64,000 bases of DNA from Lichenifustis flavocetrariae (GTDB lineage: Bacteria > Pseudomonadota > Alphaproteobacteria > Rhizobiales > Beijerinckiaceae): the NCBI RefSeq assembly GCF_026130545.1, contig NZ_JAMOIM010000014.1, positions 102,186 to 166,185 on the forward strand, given 5' to 3'. Below, one piece after another: positions 33,838-42,838 of the stretch. The notes under the pieces were generated by a model. That model saw only the letters and a list, made by a program, of their open reading frames with translations, was not told the origin of the DNA and ran no database searches. A program made the translations under genes and the position numbers. Position 1 is the stretch's first letter. Each line of letters starts with the position of its first letter.

Positions 33838-35574
33838 ATGTCGATCGATAATATCGCCGATCTCATCGTCGAGACACTGCAGGAAGCTGGCGTCAAGCGC
33901 ATCTTCGGGGTCGTGGGCGACAGTCTGAACGGCCTGACTGAGTCGCTGCGGAAGCGTGGCACCATCGACTGGGTGCATGTCCGTCACGAGGAGGTGGCGG
34001 CTTTCGCGGCGTCCGGCGAGGCGCAGATCACGGGCGAACTGGCGGTCTGCGCCGGCTCGTGCGGCCCGGGTAACCTGCATCTCATCAACGGTCTGTTCGA
34101 TGCCCACCGCAGCCGCACGCCGGTGTTGGCGATCGCGGCCCAGATCCCCTCGGCCGAGATCGGCGGCGGCTATTTTCAGGAAACCCATCCGCAGAGCCTG
34201 TTCCGTGAGTGTAGCCACTATTGCGAACTCGTGTCCGATCCGCACCAGCTGCCCTTCGTGTTGGAGAACGCCATTCGCGCGGCGGTCGGTCTGCGCGGCG
34301 TCGCCGTGGTGGTGATCCCCGGCGATGTCGCGCTGAAGCCTGCGCCGAACAAAGCCATCGCGCCGAAGCGCAGCCTCATTCCCGCGGCGCCGATCGTTCA
34401 ACCGCAGCCGGCCGAACTCGACGCTCTCGCCGACCTGCTCAACGGCGCCGAGCGCGTCACCCTGTTCTGCGGGCGTGGTTGCGCGGGGGCACATGCGCCG
34501 CTGATGCGACTCGCCGAGGCCCTGAAGAGCCCGATCGTCCATGCCCTCGGCGGCAAGGACCATGTCGAATACGACAATCCCTATGACGTCGGGCTCACCG
34601 GCTTCATCGGGTTTTCCTCCGGCTATGCCGCCATGCACAGCTGCGAGGTGCTGCTGATGCTCGGCACAGATTTCCCCTACAAGCAGTTCCTGCCGACCGA
34701 CGCCCGGATTGCGCAAGTCGACATTCGCCCAGAAAATCTCGGCCGCCGCGCCAAGCTGGACCTCGGTCTCGTCGGCGACATCGGGGCCACGATCTCGGCA
34801 CTGTTGCCGCGTCTGCAGGTCAAGACGGACCGGTTGCACCTCGATGACGCGCTCGCGCGATACAAGAAATCCCGCGAGGGACTGGACGATCTCGCCAAAG
34901 GTACGCCCGGCCACAAACCGGTCCATCCGCAATATCTCGCAAAGGTGGTCAGCGATGCGGCCAGCGACGATGCCGTTTTCACCTTCGACGTTGGCACGCC
35001 GACGATCTGGGCAGCGCGCTACCTCAAGATGAACGGCAAGCGCCGGCTGGTTGGCTCGCTGGTGCATGGCTCCATGGCCAATGCCATGCCGCAGGGAATC
35101 GGCATTCAGGCGGCCCAGCCCGGACGACAAGTGATCGCGCTGGCGGGCGATGGTGGTTTCACGATGCTGATGGGTGATCTCATCACCCTGACCCAGGCCA
35201 AGCTCCCCCTGAAGGTCGTGATCTTCAACAACAGCGTGCTGGGCTTCGTGGCGCTGGAGATGAAGGCGTCGGGCTACGTCGAGACGGGTGTCGACCTCCA
35301 GAATCCGGATTTCGCCGCCATGGCACGGGCCATGGGCATCCACGCGCTCCGCGTCGAGGACCCGGGCGAACTTCCCGGTGCGGTCCAGAGCATCCTCGAT
35401 CACGACGGCCCGGCGCTGCTCGACGTGGTGACGGCCACAAACGAACTCTCCATGCCGCCGACGATCGGCCTTGAACAGGTGAAGGGCTTCAGCCTGTGGT
35501 TGCTCCGGGCCGTCATGAGCGGCCGCGGCGATCAAGTGATCGACCTCGCCAAAACAAACCTGCTGCCGCGCTGA
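33838..35574 (+). CDS. poxB: Pyruvate dehydrogenase (quinone), thiamine-diphosphate dependent
   Basis: A 578-residue PoxB-type enzyme that oxidises pyruvate to acetate and CO2 and passes electrons to membrane quinone. The N-terminal PYR domain has [19 protein letters not shown], the catalytic Glu in [12 protein letters not shown] and [20 protein letters not shown]. The central FAD domain and the C-terminal PP domain follow; the diphosphate/Mg motif is [20 protein letters not shown] followed by KVVIFNNS. The C-terminal tail ([13 protein letters not shown]) is like the membrane-binding end of E. coli PoxB. Its length is normal. In many bacteria this enzyme belongs to the stationary-phase stress response. 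Confidence 0.93.
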   Translation: MSIDNIADLIVETLQEAGVKRIFGVVGDSLNGLTESLRKRGTIDWVHVRHEEVAAFAASGEAQITGELAVCAGSCGPGNLHLINGLFDAHRSRTPVLAIAAQIPSAEIGGGYFQETHPQSLFRECSHYCELVSDPHQLPFVLENAIRAAVGLRGVAVVVIPGDVALKPAPNKAIAPKRSLIPAAPIVQPQPAELDALADLLNGAERVTLFCGRGCAGAHAPLMRLAEALKSPIVHALGGKDHVEYDNPYDVGLTGFIGFSSGYAAMHSCEVLLMLGTDFPYKQFLPTDARIAQVDIRPENLGRRAKLDLGLVGDIGATISALLPRLQVKTDRLHLDDALARYKKSREGLDDLAKGTPGHKPVHPQYLAKVVSDAASDDAVFTFDVGTPTIWAARYLKMNGKRRLVGSLVHGSMANAMPQGIGIQAAQPGRQVIALAGDGGFTMLMGDLITLTQAKLPLKVVIFNNSVLGFVALEMKASGYVETGVDLQNPDFAAMARAMGIHALRVEDPGELPGAVQSILDHDGPALLDVVTATNELSMPPTIGLEQVKGFSLWLLRAVMSGRGDQVIDLAKTNLLPR

Positions 35575-35589
35575 GCCGCGAAGGAAGAC

Positions 35590-35611
35590 TGCGGCAAGGA
35601 GCGTTGCCGCA
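35590..35611 (+). terminator. Possible terminator hairpin after poxB
   Basis: A perfect 8-base inverted repeat, TGCGGCAA and TTGCCGCA with a 6-base loop, begins 15 bases after the poxB stop. There is no T run after it, so it may be only a mRNA-stabilising hairpin or a factor-dependent pause site. Confidence 0.4.
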
Positions 35612-36230
35612 CCACTCACCAGGAACGAACCACGACCCGACAGCTTGAGCGATCAACTGGTTCCAGGATGATCAGGAGAGAAGAATGGCAGCCTCACCAT
35701 CGGACGAAGTCAAGGTCATCCGGGTGCAGGCGGCAAGCTTCTCCGCAATGCGACCACTCAGTTCACCCCCGGCTTCCCCTACGAGTAGCCGGACACGAAC
35801 GCCGATCAGCTCAACGCCGACCTCCTGACCTTCAAGAAAACTGCGGGACAGGGCGGCGGAGGGAGGAGTGCGCAGCTTGGTGCCGTCGATCGCCGAATGA
35901 CCAGACAGGCGCGACCGGGGCCGGCGGCCCTTGCGATGGCCGCGTTGCTGGCCGTCTCTCCTGTGAAAGCCAGGGCCGATGAAGCCGCAGCCACGAATGC
36001 CTCGCTAACCGTTCCCCGAGCCTCTTGAAAGGCTCTGTCTCACGCAAGGCCCGATGATTGTTCGACCTGGCCGGCCACGTCGATGTCGCGGTTGGCGACA
36101 AAACACAATTCGCTTGCGACAAACGTGGCCGCTTTTCATGTACCGCGATCCACATTCCGACTGCGGCTTGCGTGATCGCCAGGGCCGCGCTCTGCGGAGG
36201 ACTGCTTTTCAGCAGAAACCAGTGGTCTCT
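35612..36230. other. Probably decayed region with a possible 43-residue exported peptide
   Basis: About 620 bases without a full gene. One frame, 35897-36028 on plus, reads MTRQARPGPAALAMAALLAV followed by SPVKARADEA, which is a convincing signal peptide, and then stops after 43 residues. It is open upstream but broken by a stop near 35787. This looks like the start of a lost exported protein. The rest shows no recognisable family. Confidence 0.35.
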
Positions 36231-37022
36231 TCAGGCAATCGTATTGATGAGGCCGCCCTCGGCGCGCAGCGCGGCTCCGTTGGTCGCCGATGAGCGTGGG
36301 CTCGCAAGGTAAGCCACGAGGTTTGCGACCTCCTTGGCGTCGATCATTCGTTGGAGGATCGAGGCCGAGCGGGCCGTCGCGAAGAACTCCGCTTCGATCT
36401 CTTGGATCGGGGCGGACGGATCCTTGGCTTGGCTTCGCAGGAAAGCCTCGATCCCCTCGGAACGGGTCGGCCCGGGCATCACGGCGTTGACGGTCACGTT
36501 GGTACCGCGCGTCAACTGCGCGAGCCCGCGCGAGATCGAAAGCTGCGCCGTTTTGGAGGTGGCGTAGTGGATCATGTCCGCCGGGATCGCGATGCCGGAT
36601 TCGCTGGAGATGAATATGATCCGTCCCCAGTTGCGCTCCAGCATCCCGGGCATGTAGGTGCGCGACAGCCGAACCCCGCTCATCACGTTCACCTCGAACA
36701 GGCGGGTCCAATCGGCATCGGCGATGTCAGCGAAAGCCTTGCTTTCGTAGATGCCGAGGTTGTTGACCAGGATGTCGACCCGGTCGACGGCGGCCGCGAG
36801 CGTCGCGGCACCATCGCTCGCCGCGACATCCACCATGATGCCGGTCACCCTGGTGTTGGTCGTGGAGCCAATGTCCGCGATGGCGGCGTCCAGCTTCGCT
36901 TGGCTTCGGCCCGTGATGACGACCCGCGCGCCCTCCGCAGCGAGCGTGCGCGCAATTTCGAGCCCGATGCCGGCTGTGGCGCCAGTGACGAGAGCCGTCT
37001 TGTCGGCGAGTTGCAGGTCCAT
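36231..37022 (-). CDS. SDR family NAD(P)-dependent oxidoreductase
   Basis: A 263-residue classical short-chain dehydrogenase. It has the cofactor motif TGATAGIGLEIARTLA near residue 14, the NNLGIYE (NNAG-like) segment, the catalytic Ser in IIFISSESG and the YxxxK in IHYATSKTAQL. The residues GRSQAKLD after strand 2 suggest NADP preference. The substrate is unknown. The gene diverges from a LysR gene 115 bases away, with a strong LysR box between them, a common arrangement for regulated SDRs. Confidence 0.9.
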   Translation of the reverse strand: MDLQLADKTALVTGATAGIGLEIARTLAAEGARVVITGRSQAKLDAAIADIGSTTNTRVTGIMVDVAASDGAATLAAAVDRVDILVNNLGIYESKAFADIADADWTRLFEVNVMSGVRLSRTYMPGMLERNWGRIIFISSESGIAIPADMIHYATSKTAQLSISRGLAQLTRGTNVTVNAVMPGPTRSEGIEAFLRSQAKDPSAPIQEIEAEFFATARSASILQRMIDAKEVANLVAYLASPRSSATNGAALRAEGGLINTIA

Positions 37023-37036
37023 GATGAGATCCCGGG

Positions 37037-37059
37037 CAAATGTGTCTGCAAAACATTTG
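37037..37059. promoter_or_regulatory. LysR-type binding site in the SDR/LysR divergent promoter
   Basis: CAAATGT (37037-37043) and ACATTTG (37053-37059) form a perfect 7-base inverted repeat with a 9-base spacer. It contains the T-N11-A core (T 37041, A 37053) typical of LysR-family sites. It lies 15 bases upstream of the SDR start, between the two divergent genes. Confidence 0.7.
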
Positions 37060-37137
37060 TCCCTTGGTCCCCACCGTCGCTATTCCCATAAGGCGCAAAG
37101 GACTTGTGACTGGATTTCACCAATGCCGCGCATAGCC

Positions 37138-38031
37138 ATGGACCGGTCTGGCGAAATGGAGGTGTTCGCCCGTGTCGTCCAGGAAGGCGGCTTCTCGGCT
37201 GCGGCCCGCAGTCTCGATCTCACGCCCTCGGCCGTGAGCAAGCTGATCGCCCGCCTCGAAGCGAGGCTCGGCGCGCGCCTCCTGGTCCGCACCACCAGAG
37301 CGCTGACGTTGACCGAGGAAGGCGAAGCCTTCCACCATGCCGCAACGCGCATCATTCAGGATCTCAACGATGCCGACCAGGCGGCATCCGGCGGGGCGCT
37401 CCGTGGGCGGCTCCGCATCAACGCCTCGATCCCCTTCGGTTCGATGTTCGTGGCGCCGGCCCTGCGGGGCTTCCTCGAAAACAATCCGCATCTGACCGTC
37501 GATCTGAGCCTGACCGACGACATCGTTGATTTGCTGGCACAACGTGCGGATGTCGCGATCCGCATGGGAACTTTGGCGGACAGCGGGCTCATCGCCCGCA
37601 AGCTCGGGGAAAGTCCGCGCGTCATCTGTGCGGCGCCGGCCTACCTGGAACGCCGCGGCATTCCCCAGTTACCCGAAGACCTCGCCGGCCACGATTGCCT
37701 CACGTTCAACTTTCGACGGGGATGGCCGACCTGGCCGTTCCGGCAGGATGGTCGAAATATCGAACAGCCCGTCCGAGGCAACCTCATCGTCAACAATGGC
37801 GAAACCATGAGACAGATGACGCTCGCCGGCGTCGGTATCGCACGGCTTGGCTCGTTTCACGTCGCCGCCGACATCTCCGCAGGACGGCTCACTCCGCTCC
37901 TCGAGGCTTACAATCCGGGTGATCTCGAACTGATCAGCGCCCTCTACGTCGGTGGTGGTCCGATCCCCCATCGGGTCCGTGTCTTCATCGAATACATGGC
38001 CAAAGCCTTGAAACAGTTATCGCTCGGCTGA
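37138..38031 (+). CDS. LysR family transcriptional regulator
   Basis: A 297-residue LysR regulator. The winged helix-turn-helix is EMEVFARVVQEGGFSAAARS followed by LTPSAVSKLIARLEARLGAR, with the recognition helix in the first 60 residues. The effector domain includes QRADVAIRMGTLADSGLIAR. The ATG at 37138 gives MDRSGEMEVF, the usual start; an ATG at 37123 is five codons upstream. An open frame running back to 36751 is antisense to the SDR gene and not real. It most likely controls the divergent SDR gene through the inverted repeat at 37037-37059. Confidence 0.9.
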   Translation: MDRSGEMEVFARVVQEGGFSAAARSLDLTPSAVSKLIARLEARLGARLLVRTTRALTLTEEGEAFHHAATRIIQDLNDADQAASGGALRGRLRINASIPFGSMFVAPALRGFLENNPHLTVDLSLTDDIVDLLAQRADVAIRMGTLADSGLIARKLGESPRVICAAPAYLERRGIPQLPEDLAGHDCLTFNFRRGWPTWPFRQDGRNIEQPVRGNLIVNNGETMRQMTLAGVGIARLGSFHVAADISAGRLTPLLEAYNPGDLELISALYVGGGPIPHRVRVFIEYMAKALKQLSLG

Positions 38032-38201
38032 TGGACGGGGTGGAGACGCACACGATGTTCGGCCGTCGATGATACGGTGGAAGGCGACGGAGGTTCCTCC
38101 TCTGGAACGCCGCCACACCCGCATCTCGCGATTTCGAGCCTGCGATCCGGCGGAGTTGCGCAAGCCGCCCTCAACTTCGTCCACCTCCACACCCACTGTC
38201 A

Positions 38202-38930
38202 TCACGGCTTCGCGCCGGCCGCCCCAGCCACCAGCACATAGCCCCGCGTCTTGTTGTCATTGTCGGAATCCGTGGTGTTCATGGCGTCGAAGAGGTCGGC
38301 GGTCGTGACCCAGACGGGCGGGTATTTGTAGCGGGCGACGTCGAGGATCAGGAAACGGTCGGCCTTGGCGTCATAGGCGGCGAGCGGCGAGATGTGGCCG
38401 CCGCGCTCCTGCCCGATCGCCCGTCGAAGATAGTTGACGATGACAAAATGGTCCCGGGCCGCGAGATAGTCGCCAGCCGCCTTTCGGAAGGCGTCGAGGC
38501 CGCCGGGTTCGGCGTGATGCACCTCGACGGTGAGTGGATGCAGGGCCAGCAAACGCCCGAGCTGGTCGAGCGTCATGCCCTGCTGCAGCAGCACGGCGCG
38601 CGGCAGGATGGCCTCGGTCGCGTCATTCAGCACGTTCTCCTGCGTGAACATCGCGAAGGGCTGGTATTCGGGGCTGGTCGGGGCGGGTGCCTTGATGGCG
38701 TTCAACACCATCACCATGCTGGCGACGCCGCAAAAAGCCTGGTTCTTCTGCGTTTCGAAGGCGACGCTGATCGGCAGGTAGGCTTCGAGCGGTTTCGTCT
38801 CGAGCAGCAGCGTCTCGCCCGCGGCGGAGCGCAGGTCGATCAGCTTGTCGGGAAGAACGAGGGTCTCGGCCGAGACCTGGCCGGCCAGCAGAACGACAAA
38901 GAAAAACGATCGTAGAATGGAGACGAACAT
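38202..38930 (-). CDS. Phytochelatin synthase family protein (papain-fold, exported)
   Basis: A 242-residue protein with a signal peptide (FVSILRSFFFVVLLAGQVSA) and a papain-like domain of the bacterial phytochelatin-synthase family. The catalytic Cys is in KNQAFCGVASMVMVLNA, the His in GGHISPLAAYDAKADRF and the Asp in ILDVARYKYPPVWV. Bacterial relatives cut glutathione to gamma-Glu-Cys rather than polymerising it; being periplasmic, it may process external glutathione or peptides. The frame is open to 39059, but the signal peptide fixes the start at 38930. Confidence 0.85.
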   Translation of the reverse strand: MFVSILRSFFFVVLLAGQVSAETLVLPDKLIDLRSAAGETLLLETKPLEAYLPISVAFETQKNQAFCGVASMVMVLNAIKAPAPTSPEYQPFAMFTQENVLNDATEAILPRAVLLQQGMTLDQLGRLLALHPLTVEVHHAEPGGLDAFRKAAGDYLAARDHFVIVNYLRRAIGQERGGHISPLAAYDAKADRFLILDVARYKYPPVWVTTADLFDAMNTTDSDNDNKTRGYVLVAGAAGAKP

Positions 38931-39241
38931 GGGGGGTCTCTCCGACGGCGCCGGCCGCGGAGGTGCCGCCGCCAAATACGCCACCCTAGCAAGCCGGTGC
39001 CGCCGAGGCGAGCCGGCGTCCGATCCGCGTTGGCCTAAGAGGGGACAATCGGATCGCAATGGCTCCGATCAGCCAACGGCTCCTTGCGAGGCCGAGGACC
39101 AAACCGCAGCCTCGGTCCGTCGCATTCGAGCATCCCGGCTCAGACGCGATTGACCCTGTCCCCATGCGGTCCCACCGACTCAGGATTCGCTTAGCACATC
39201 GACGCTACACGTGATCGCGACCCAACGACCCGGATGTGCTC
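38931..39241. other. Divergent intergenic region
   Basis: About 310 bases between the phytochelatin-synthase-like gene and the DHH gene. It contains a CCGAGG...CCTCGG inverted repeat near 39089-39113 without a T run. No gene is supported. Confidence 0.4.
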
Positions 39242-40189
39242 ATGTCTGTAGGACCCTATCGGCTCGTCACGCGCAGCGATTTCGACGGACTTGTTTGTGG
39301 CATGCTGCTCCGCGAGTCAGGGCTGATCGCCGAGATCAAATTCGTCCACCCCAAGGACATGCAGGATGGCTTGGTCGCGATCACGGATCGCGACATCATC
39401 ACCAACCTGCCTTACGTGCCCGGCTGCCATTTGGCCTTCGACCACCATTCGAGCGAAATGGATCGCAATGGGGAGGTTCAGCCGAACCATATCATCGATC
39501 CGACAGCGCCTTCGGCCGCCCATGTGGTCTACCGCCACTTCGGCGGGGCGGCCGCCTTTCCGAAGATCGGCGATGACCTTATGAATGCGGTGGACAAGGC
39601 CGATTCCGCCCAGTTCTCGCGGGACGAGATCCTAAACCCGACCGGTTGGACGCTGCTCAACTTCCTGATGGATTCACGCACCGGGCTCGGCCGGTTCAGG
39701 GATTTCACCGTGTCGAACTACGAGTTGATGATGCAGCTCATCGACAAATGCCGGCACCTCTCAGTCGATGAGGTCCTGGCTCTGCCTGACGTACGGGAGC
39801 GCGTCGCCCTCTATGAAGCCCACCGCGAGCAATTCGCGGCCCAGCTTCGACGCTGCGCTACCGTGCATGGCAAGCTCTGCCTGCTGGACCTGCGTGAAGA
39901 AGACCCGATCTTCGCGGGCAACCGCTTCATGATCTATGCCATGCACCCCGGGTGCAACATCTCGGCGCATGTGATGTGGGGCCTGCGCAAGCAGAACACG
40001 GTCTTCGCGATCGGCAAGTCGATCCTCGATCGCGGTTCGCCCGTCGATGTCGGGGCGGTCTGCGCCTCATATGGCGGAGGCGGCCACACGGCCGCCGGGA
40101 CCTGCCAGGTGGACAATGAGCGGGCCGAGGAGGTGAAAACGGCGCTCATCGAGCGGCTCAACCCGCCGTCGCTCGCCAGCGCGGCTTGA
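39242..40189 (+). CDS. DHH/DHHA1 superfamily phosphoesterase (exopolyphosphatase-related)
   Basis: A 315-residue protein of the DHH superfamily. The N-terminal half has the metal motifs TRSDFDGLVCGMLLRE (in place of DxD) and FDHHSSEMDRNG (DHH); AVDKADSAQF supplies a further Asp. The C-terminal DHHA1 region has CASYGGGGHTAAGTCQV, the GGGH substrate loop. Relatives hydrolyse nano-RNA, cyclic dinucleotide products or polyphosphate; which applies cannot be told. The ATG at 39242 is used; a GTG six bases earlier is also in frame. Confidence 0.82.
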   Translation: MSVGPYRLVTRSDFDGLVCGMLLRESGLIAEIKFVHPKDMQDGLVAITDRDIITNLPYVPGCHLAFDHHSSEMDRNGEVQPNHIIDPTAPSAAHVVYRHFGGAAAFPKIGDDLMNAVDKADSAQFSRDEILNPTGWTLLNFLMDSRTGLGRFRDFTVSNYELMMQLIDKCRHLSVDEVLALPDVRERVALYEAHREQFAAQLRRCATVHGKLCLLDLREEDPIFAGNRFMIYAMHPGCNISAHVMWGLRKQNTVFAIGKSILDRGSPVDVGAVCASYGGGGHTAAGTCQVDNERAEEVKTALIERLNPPSLASAA

Positions 40190-40240
40190 ACTTACGCCGA
40201 CGGCAGAAGCGACACCACATTTGACGAGGCCTCTGTCTCG

Positions 40241-40387
40241 TCACTTGCTTTTCACGTCGACCCCGTTCTTGCCGACATTGATCTGCAGTCCATCGGGCTG
40301 CTGATGGTCCTGATAGCTCTGGTATCCGAGGACCGCGACCACCACCACGAGCGCGCCGACGATGAAGTAGAGGATGTTGCGGTTCAT
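40241..40387 (-). CDS. Small membrane protein, 48 residues
   Basis: A 48-residue protein below usual gene-finder limits: MNRNILYFIVGALVVVVAVL forms one helix, then GYQSYQDHQQ, then a short tail ending LQINVGKNGVDVKSK. A GCAGG element lies four bases before the start. Proteins of this design (N-terminal helix, QxxQ turn, VGxxGVxV tail) are frequent in Methylobacterium and relatives as unnamed small proteins. It is 80 bases downstream of csbD on the same strand and may share its stress promoter. Confidence 0.6.
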   Translation of the reverse strand: MNRNILYFIVGALVVVVAVLGYQSYQDHQQPDGLQINVGKNGVDVKSK

Positions 40388-40467
40388 GCGACCTGCAAAG
40401 ACTGGAGAAGAGGCGTTCGCCTGGCTTGGCGGCCCGCAGCGGTGCTGCAGGCCGCAGCCGGGCGGGA

Positions 40468-40683
40468 TCAGATCGCCTTGTTGATCGTGTCAGCCACCTT
40501 GTTGGCACCGTCCTTCACCGCGGCCTTGGCGTCGCCAGCGGTCTTCTGGGCCTCACCCTTGGCTTCCTGAGCCAACCCCTCGGCCTGCAGCTTCTCGGAG
40601 CCGACCAGCTTGCCGATGCCCTGCTTGATGTTCCCAACCGCCTCGTTGGCGAGACCCGAAGCCTTATCGGTCGTGCTGCTCAT
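40468..40683 (-). CDS. CsbD family stress protein
   Basis: A 71-residue hydrophilic, helical CsbD-like protein: [40 protein letters not shown] and Ala/Lys-rich repeats. CsbD was found as a general-stress protein of Bacillus and its homologues in alphaproteobacteria are among the most strongly EcfG-induced genes. AAAGGATC precedes the ATG at 40683; the 12 upstream codons in frame are leader. An EcfG-type promoter is visible 50-70 bases upstream. Confidence 0.88.
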   Translation of the reverse strand: MSSTTDKASGLANEAVGNIKQGIGKLVGSEKLQAEGLAQEAKGEAQKTAGDAKAAVKDGANKVADTINKAI

Positions 40684-40729
40684 GTTCAGATCCTTTCTGA
40701 CGTTGTCCGAAACGGACAAGCTGCCGATT

Positions 40730-40754
40730 AACCGATGTTAGGGTGGTTGGTTCC
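40730..40754 (-). promoter_or_regulatory. EcfG (general stress sigma) type promoter of csbD
   Basis: Read on the minus strand: GGAAC (40754-40750), 17 bases, then GTT (40732-40730) within TCGGTTAA. This fits the alphaproteobacterial general-stress consensus GGAAC-N16/17-CGTT apart from the C before GTT. It ends 46 bases before the csbD start codon. Confidence 0.75.
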
Positions 40755-40845
40755 CGACTTGCCGGTCGGAATCCGCCTGTCGGGCTAATTGCTTAACGGA
40801 CGCGACGTGTCGAGGAACGCCCGTGCGACGGAGGCCCCGACCCTA

Positions 40846-42099
40846 TCAGGCGATCACCAGATCCGACGGTGCCGCATCCCGGAGATGGCGGACCCGGATC
40901 GGCACGGGCGGATGCGAGTAGTGGGCCAAGGCGTAGACCGGGTCAGGCGTCAACGTCGAGGCATTGTCGCGCGCGAGTCCCGTCAGAGCGCTGATCATCG
41001 GCGCGGCACCCACCGCACGCCGCGCATAATCATCGGCCTGGAATTCATTGCGGCGGGAGACCCAGTTGGTCAGCGGGGTCAGCAGCGGTCCGACCACGGA
41101 GGCGAGCAGCATGCAGACGAAGAGATCGAGCGCATGATCCTGCGCCTCGAGGCCGAAGGCGGGCAAGAGCCAAGGCTGCTGGCACAGCCAACCGAAGGCC
41201 GCGAGCCCGATCAGCAGGGTGACGGCACCCTGACACAGCCCGAACAACACATGACGGTGGCGGAAATGGCCGAGCTCATGTGCCACCACGGCCGCCACTT
41301 CGTCGACCGTGCTGCGCGCCAGGAGCGTGTCGAACAGCACAATCCGCTTCGCGCGCCCGAAGCCGATGAAGAAGGCGTTGCCATGCGCGGTCCGGCGCGA
41401 TGCGTCCATGGTAAAAAGGCCCGAAGCCCGGAAGCCAGCTTGCGTGAGCAGATTTTCGATACGGGCCCGCAGGGGGCCGTCTTCCAGTGGCATGAAGCGG
41501 TTGAAGCGTGGCGCGATCAGCCGCACGTAAATCGCGGGCGCGGCGACCATCAGGATCACCAAGGCGACCCAGGTCCACAGCCACCATAGACCGCTGAACG
41601 TCTTCATCACCCAGAGGGCCGCCGCGAGCAGCGGGACCGCGACGACAAGCGCGATCAGTGCGGACTTCAAGCGGTCGGCCACGAAGGTGCGGAGGTTCGT
41701 GCGGTTGAAGCCGAAGCGCTGTTCGAGCACGAAGGAACGGTAGAGATCGAGCGGCAGGGCCAGGACAGCGCGTACGACGGCGGTCACGACCAGAAACGCG
41801 ACGCCAAGGCCGATGGAGGGCGGGAATATCTTGGCGAGCAGTCCGTACAGGGCCCCGATGCCACCCGCGATCCAGCCGAGCGTGATCAGCGTGTCCAGCA
41901 CCGTCTCCAGCCGTGCGAGCGTCTCGCGGGCGATGGTGTAATCGGCGGCTTTTCGATGTTCCGCGGGCGTGACGGTGGCGGCGAAGTCCGGCGGCACGCT
42001 GTCACGATGGGCGCGCACATAGGCGATCTGGCGGTGGGACAAATAGAACGCGACAGCCGCCCAGAACAAGGTCGCGGCGACGAACGCCATCATCAGCAC
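40846..42099 (-). CDS. M48 family zinc metalloprotease (Ste24/CAAX protease-like)
   Basis: A 417-residue membrane protease with an N-terminal block of about four to five hydrophobic segments, a catalytic domain with the zinc motif VAAVVAHELGHFRHRH (HExxH near residue 280), the preceding segment AHGNAFFIGFGRAKRIVLFD, and the third ligand in NEFQADDYARR. Bacterial Ste24 homologues take part in membrane-protein quality control. Length is normal. It is last of a minus-strand group with a metallophosphoesterase 50 bases upstream. Confidence 0.9.
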   Translation of the reverse strand: MLMMAFVAATLFWAAVAFYLSHRQIAYVRAHRDSVPPDFAATVTPAEHRKAADYTIARETLARLETVLDTLITLGWIAGGIGALYGLLAKIFPPSIGLGVAFLVVTAVVRAVLALPLDLYRSFVLEQRFGFNRTNLRTFVADRLKSALIALVVAVPLLAAALWVMKTFSGLWWLWTWVALVILMVAAPAIYVRLIAPRFNRFMPLEDGPLRARIENLLTQAGFRASGLFTMDASRRTAHGNAFFIGFGRAKRIVLFDTLLARSTVDEVAAVVAHELGHFRHRHVLFGLCQGAVTLLIGLAAFGWLCQQPWLLPAFGLEAQDHALDLFVCMLLASVVGPLLTPLTNWVSRRNEFQADDYARRAVGAAPMISALTGLARDNASTLTPDPVYALAHYSHPPVPIRVRHLRDAAPSDLVIA

Positions 42100-42149
42100 G
42101 ATCGGGATCTCCGGTTGAGGGTTCGGGCTTCACGTGTCGGACGCCGCCT

Positions 42150-42701
42150 TCAAGAGGCGCCGTCGCGGACAAGTTCCTCGGGCAACAAAGTGGCCGCATC
42201 CTGACGCGCAACGATTGCCGCGACCGCCACGGGACGAAAATCCCAGGCGTCGACGCCGACGTCGCACGAGCGGCGCGTGTCGGCCAGAGTGCCATGGGTA
42301 TGGCCGTAAAGGTGACGGGTGCCCCGCCACAGACCGGGCCAGGCCCGATGGGCGTAATGCGCGAGAAAGAACCGCCATTCCGCTCCCGCGTCCCACACCG
42401 TCGTGCGCGCGCTCTCGACCACGGTGGCCCAGGGCAGGTCCAGCACGCGATTGGTGTCATGATTGCCGCGGACGAGCCGCTTGACGCCCTGGAGACGGCC
42501 GAAAATCTCACTGCAGCGCGCCCGGCTCGCCCCTGCGGCAAAATCGCCAAGGTGCCAGACCTCGTCGTCCGGCGCGACGGTCTCGTTCCAACGAAGGATC
42601 AGCCCCTCGTCATGATCCTCCACCGATTTGAACACGTGACCACGCATGCGAAGCACGTGAGTGTCGCCAAAATGGGTATCGGCCGTGAAGAACGTCGTCA
42701 T
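42150..42701 (-). CDS. Metallophosphoesterase family protein
   Basis: A 183-residue calcineurin-like phosphoesterase. All metal motifs are visible: FFTADTHFGDTHVLRM (DxH), EVWHLGDFAAG (GD), RLVRGNHDTNRVL (GNHD) and HLYGHTHGTL (GHxH). The short length and HFGD start match the group of small predicted phosphatases of COG4186 type. The substrate is unknown. The ATG at 42701 begins just before the first motif; the frame is open upstream to 42776. Confidence 0.87.
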   Translation of the reverse strand: MTTFFTADTHFGDTHVLRMRGHVFKSVEDHDEGLILRWNETVAPDDEVWHLGDFAAGASRARCSEIFGRLQGVKRLVRGNHDTNRVLDLPWATVVESARTTVWDAGAEWRFFLAHYAHRAWPGLWRGTRHLYGHTHGTLADTRRSCDVGVDAWDFRPVAVAAIVARQDAATLLPEELVRDGAS

Positions 42702-42838
42702 TCCGACCGAGATATAGCGTGAAATGCCGCGCCGGGCGGCCCTGCGGCGAGGAGTCCTTGCCGGACCGATCGGCAATGCGGTCCTACAGCGCCCTGCTGT
42801 GATGCATAATGCCCGCGTGCAACGACCATTCGCGGCGA

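Noticed and set aside
35590..35611. Perfect 8-base hairpin after poxB as a certain intrinsic terminator
   Set aside because: The T run is missing, so it is listed only as a possible terminator.
33820..35619. An open minus-strand frame of 599 codons
   Set aside because: Antisense shadow of poxB.
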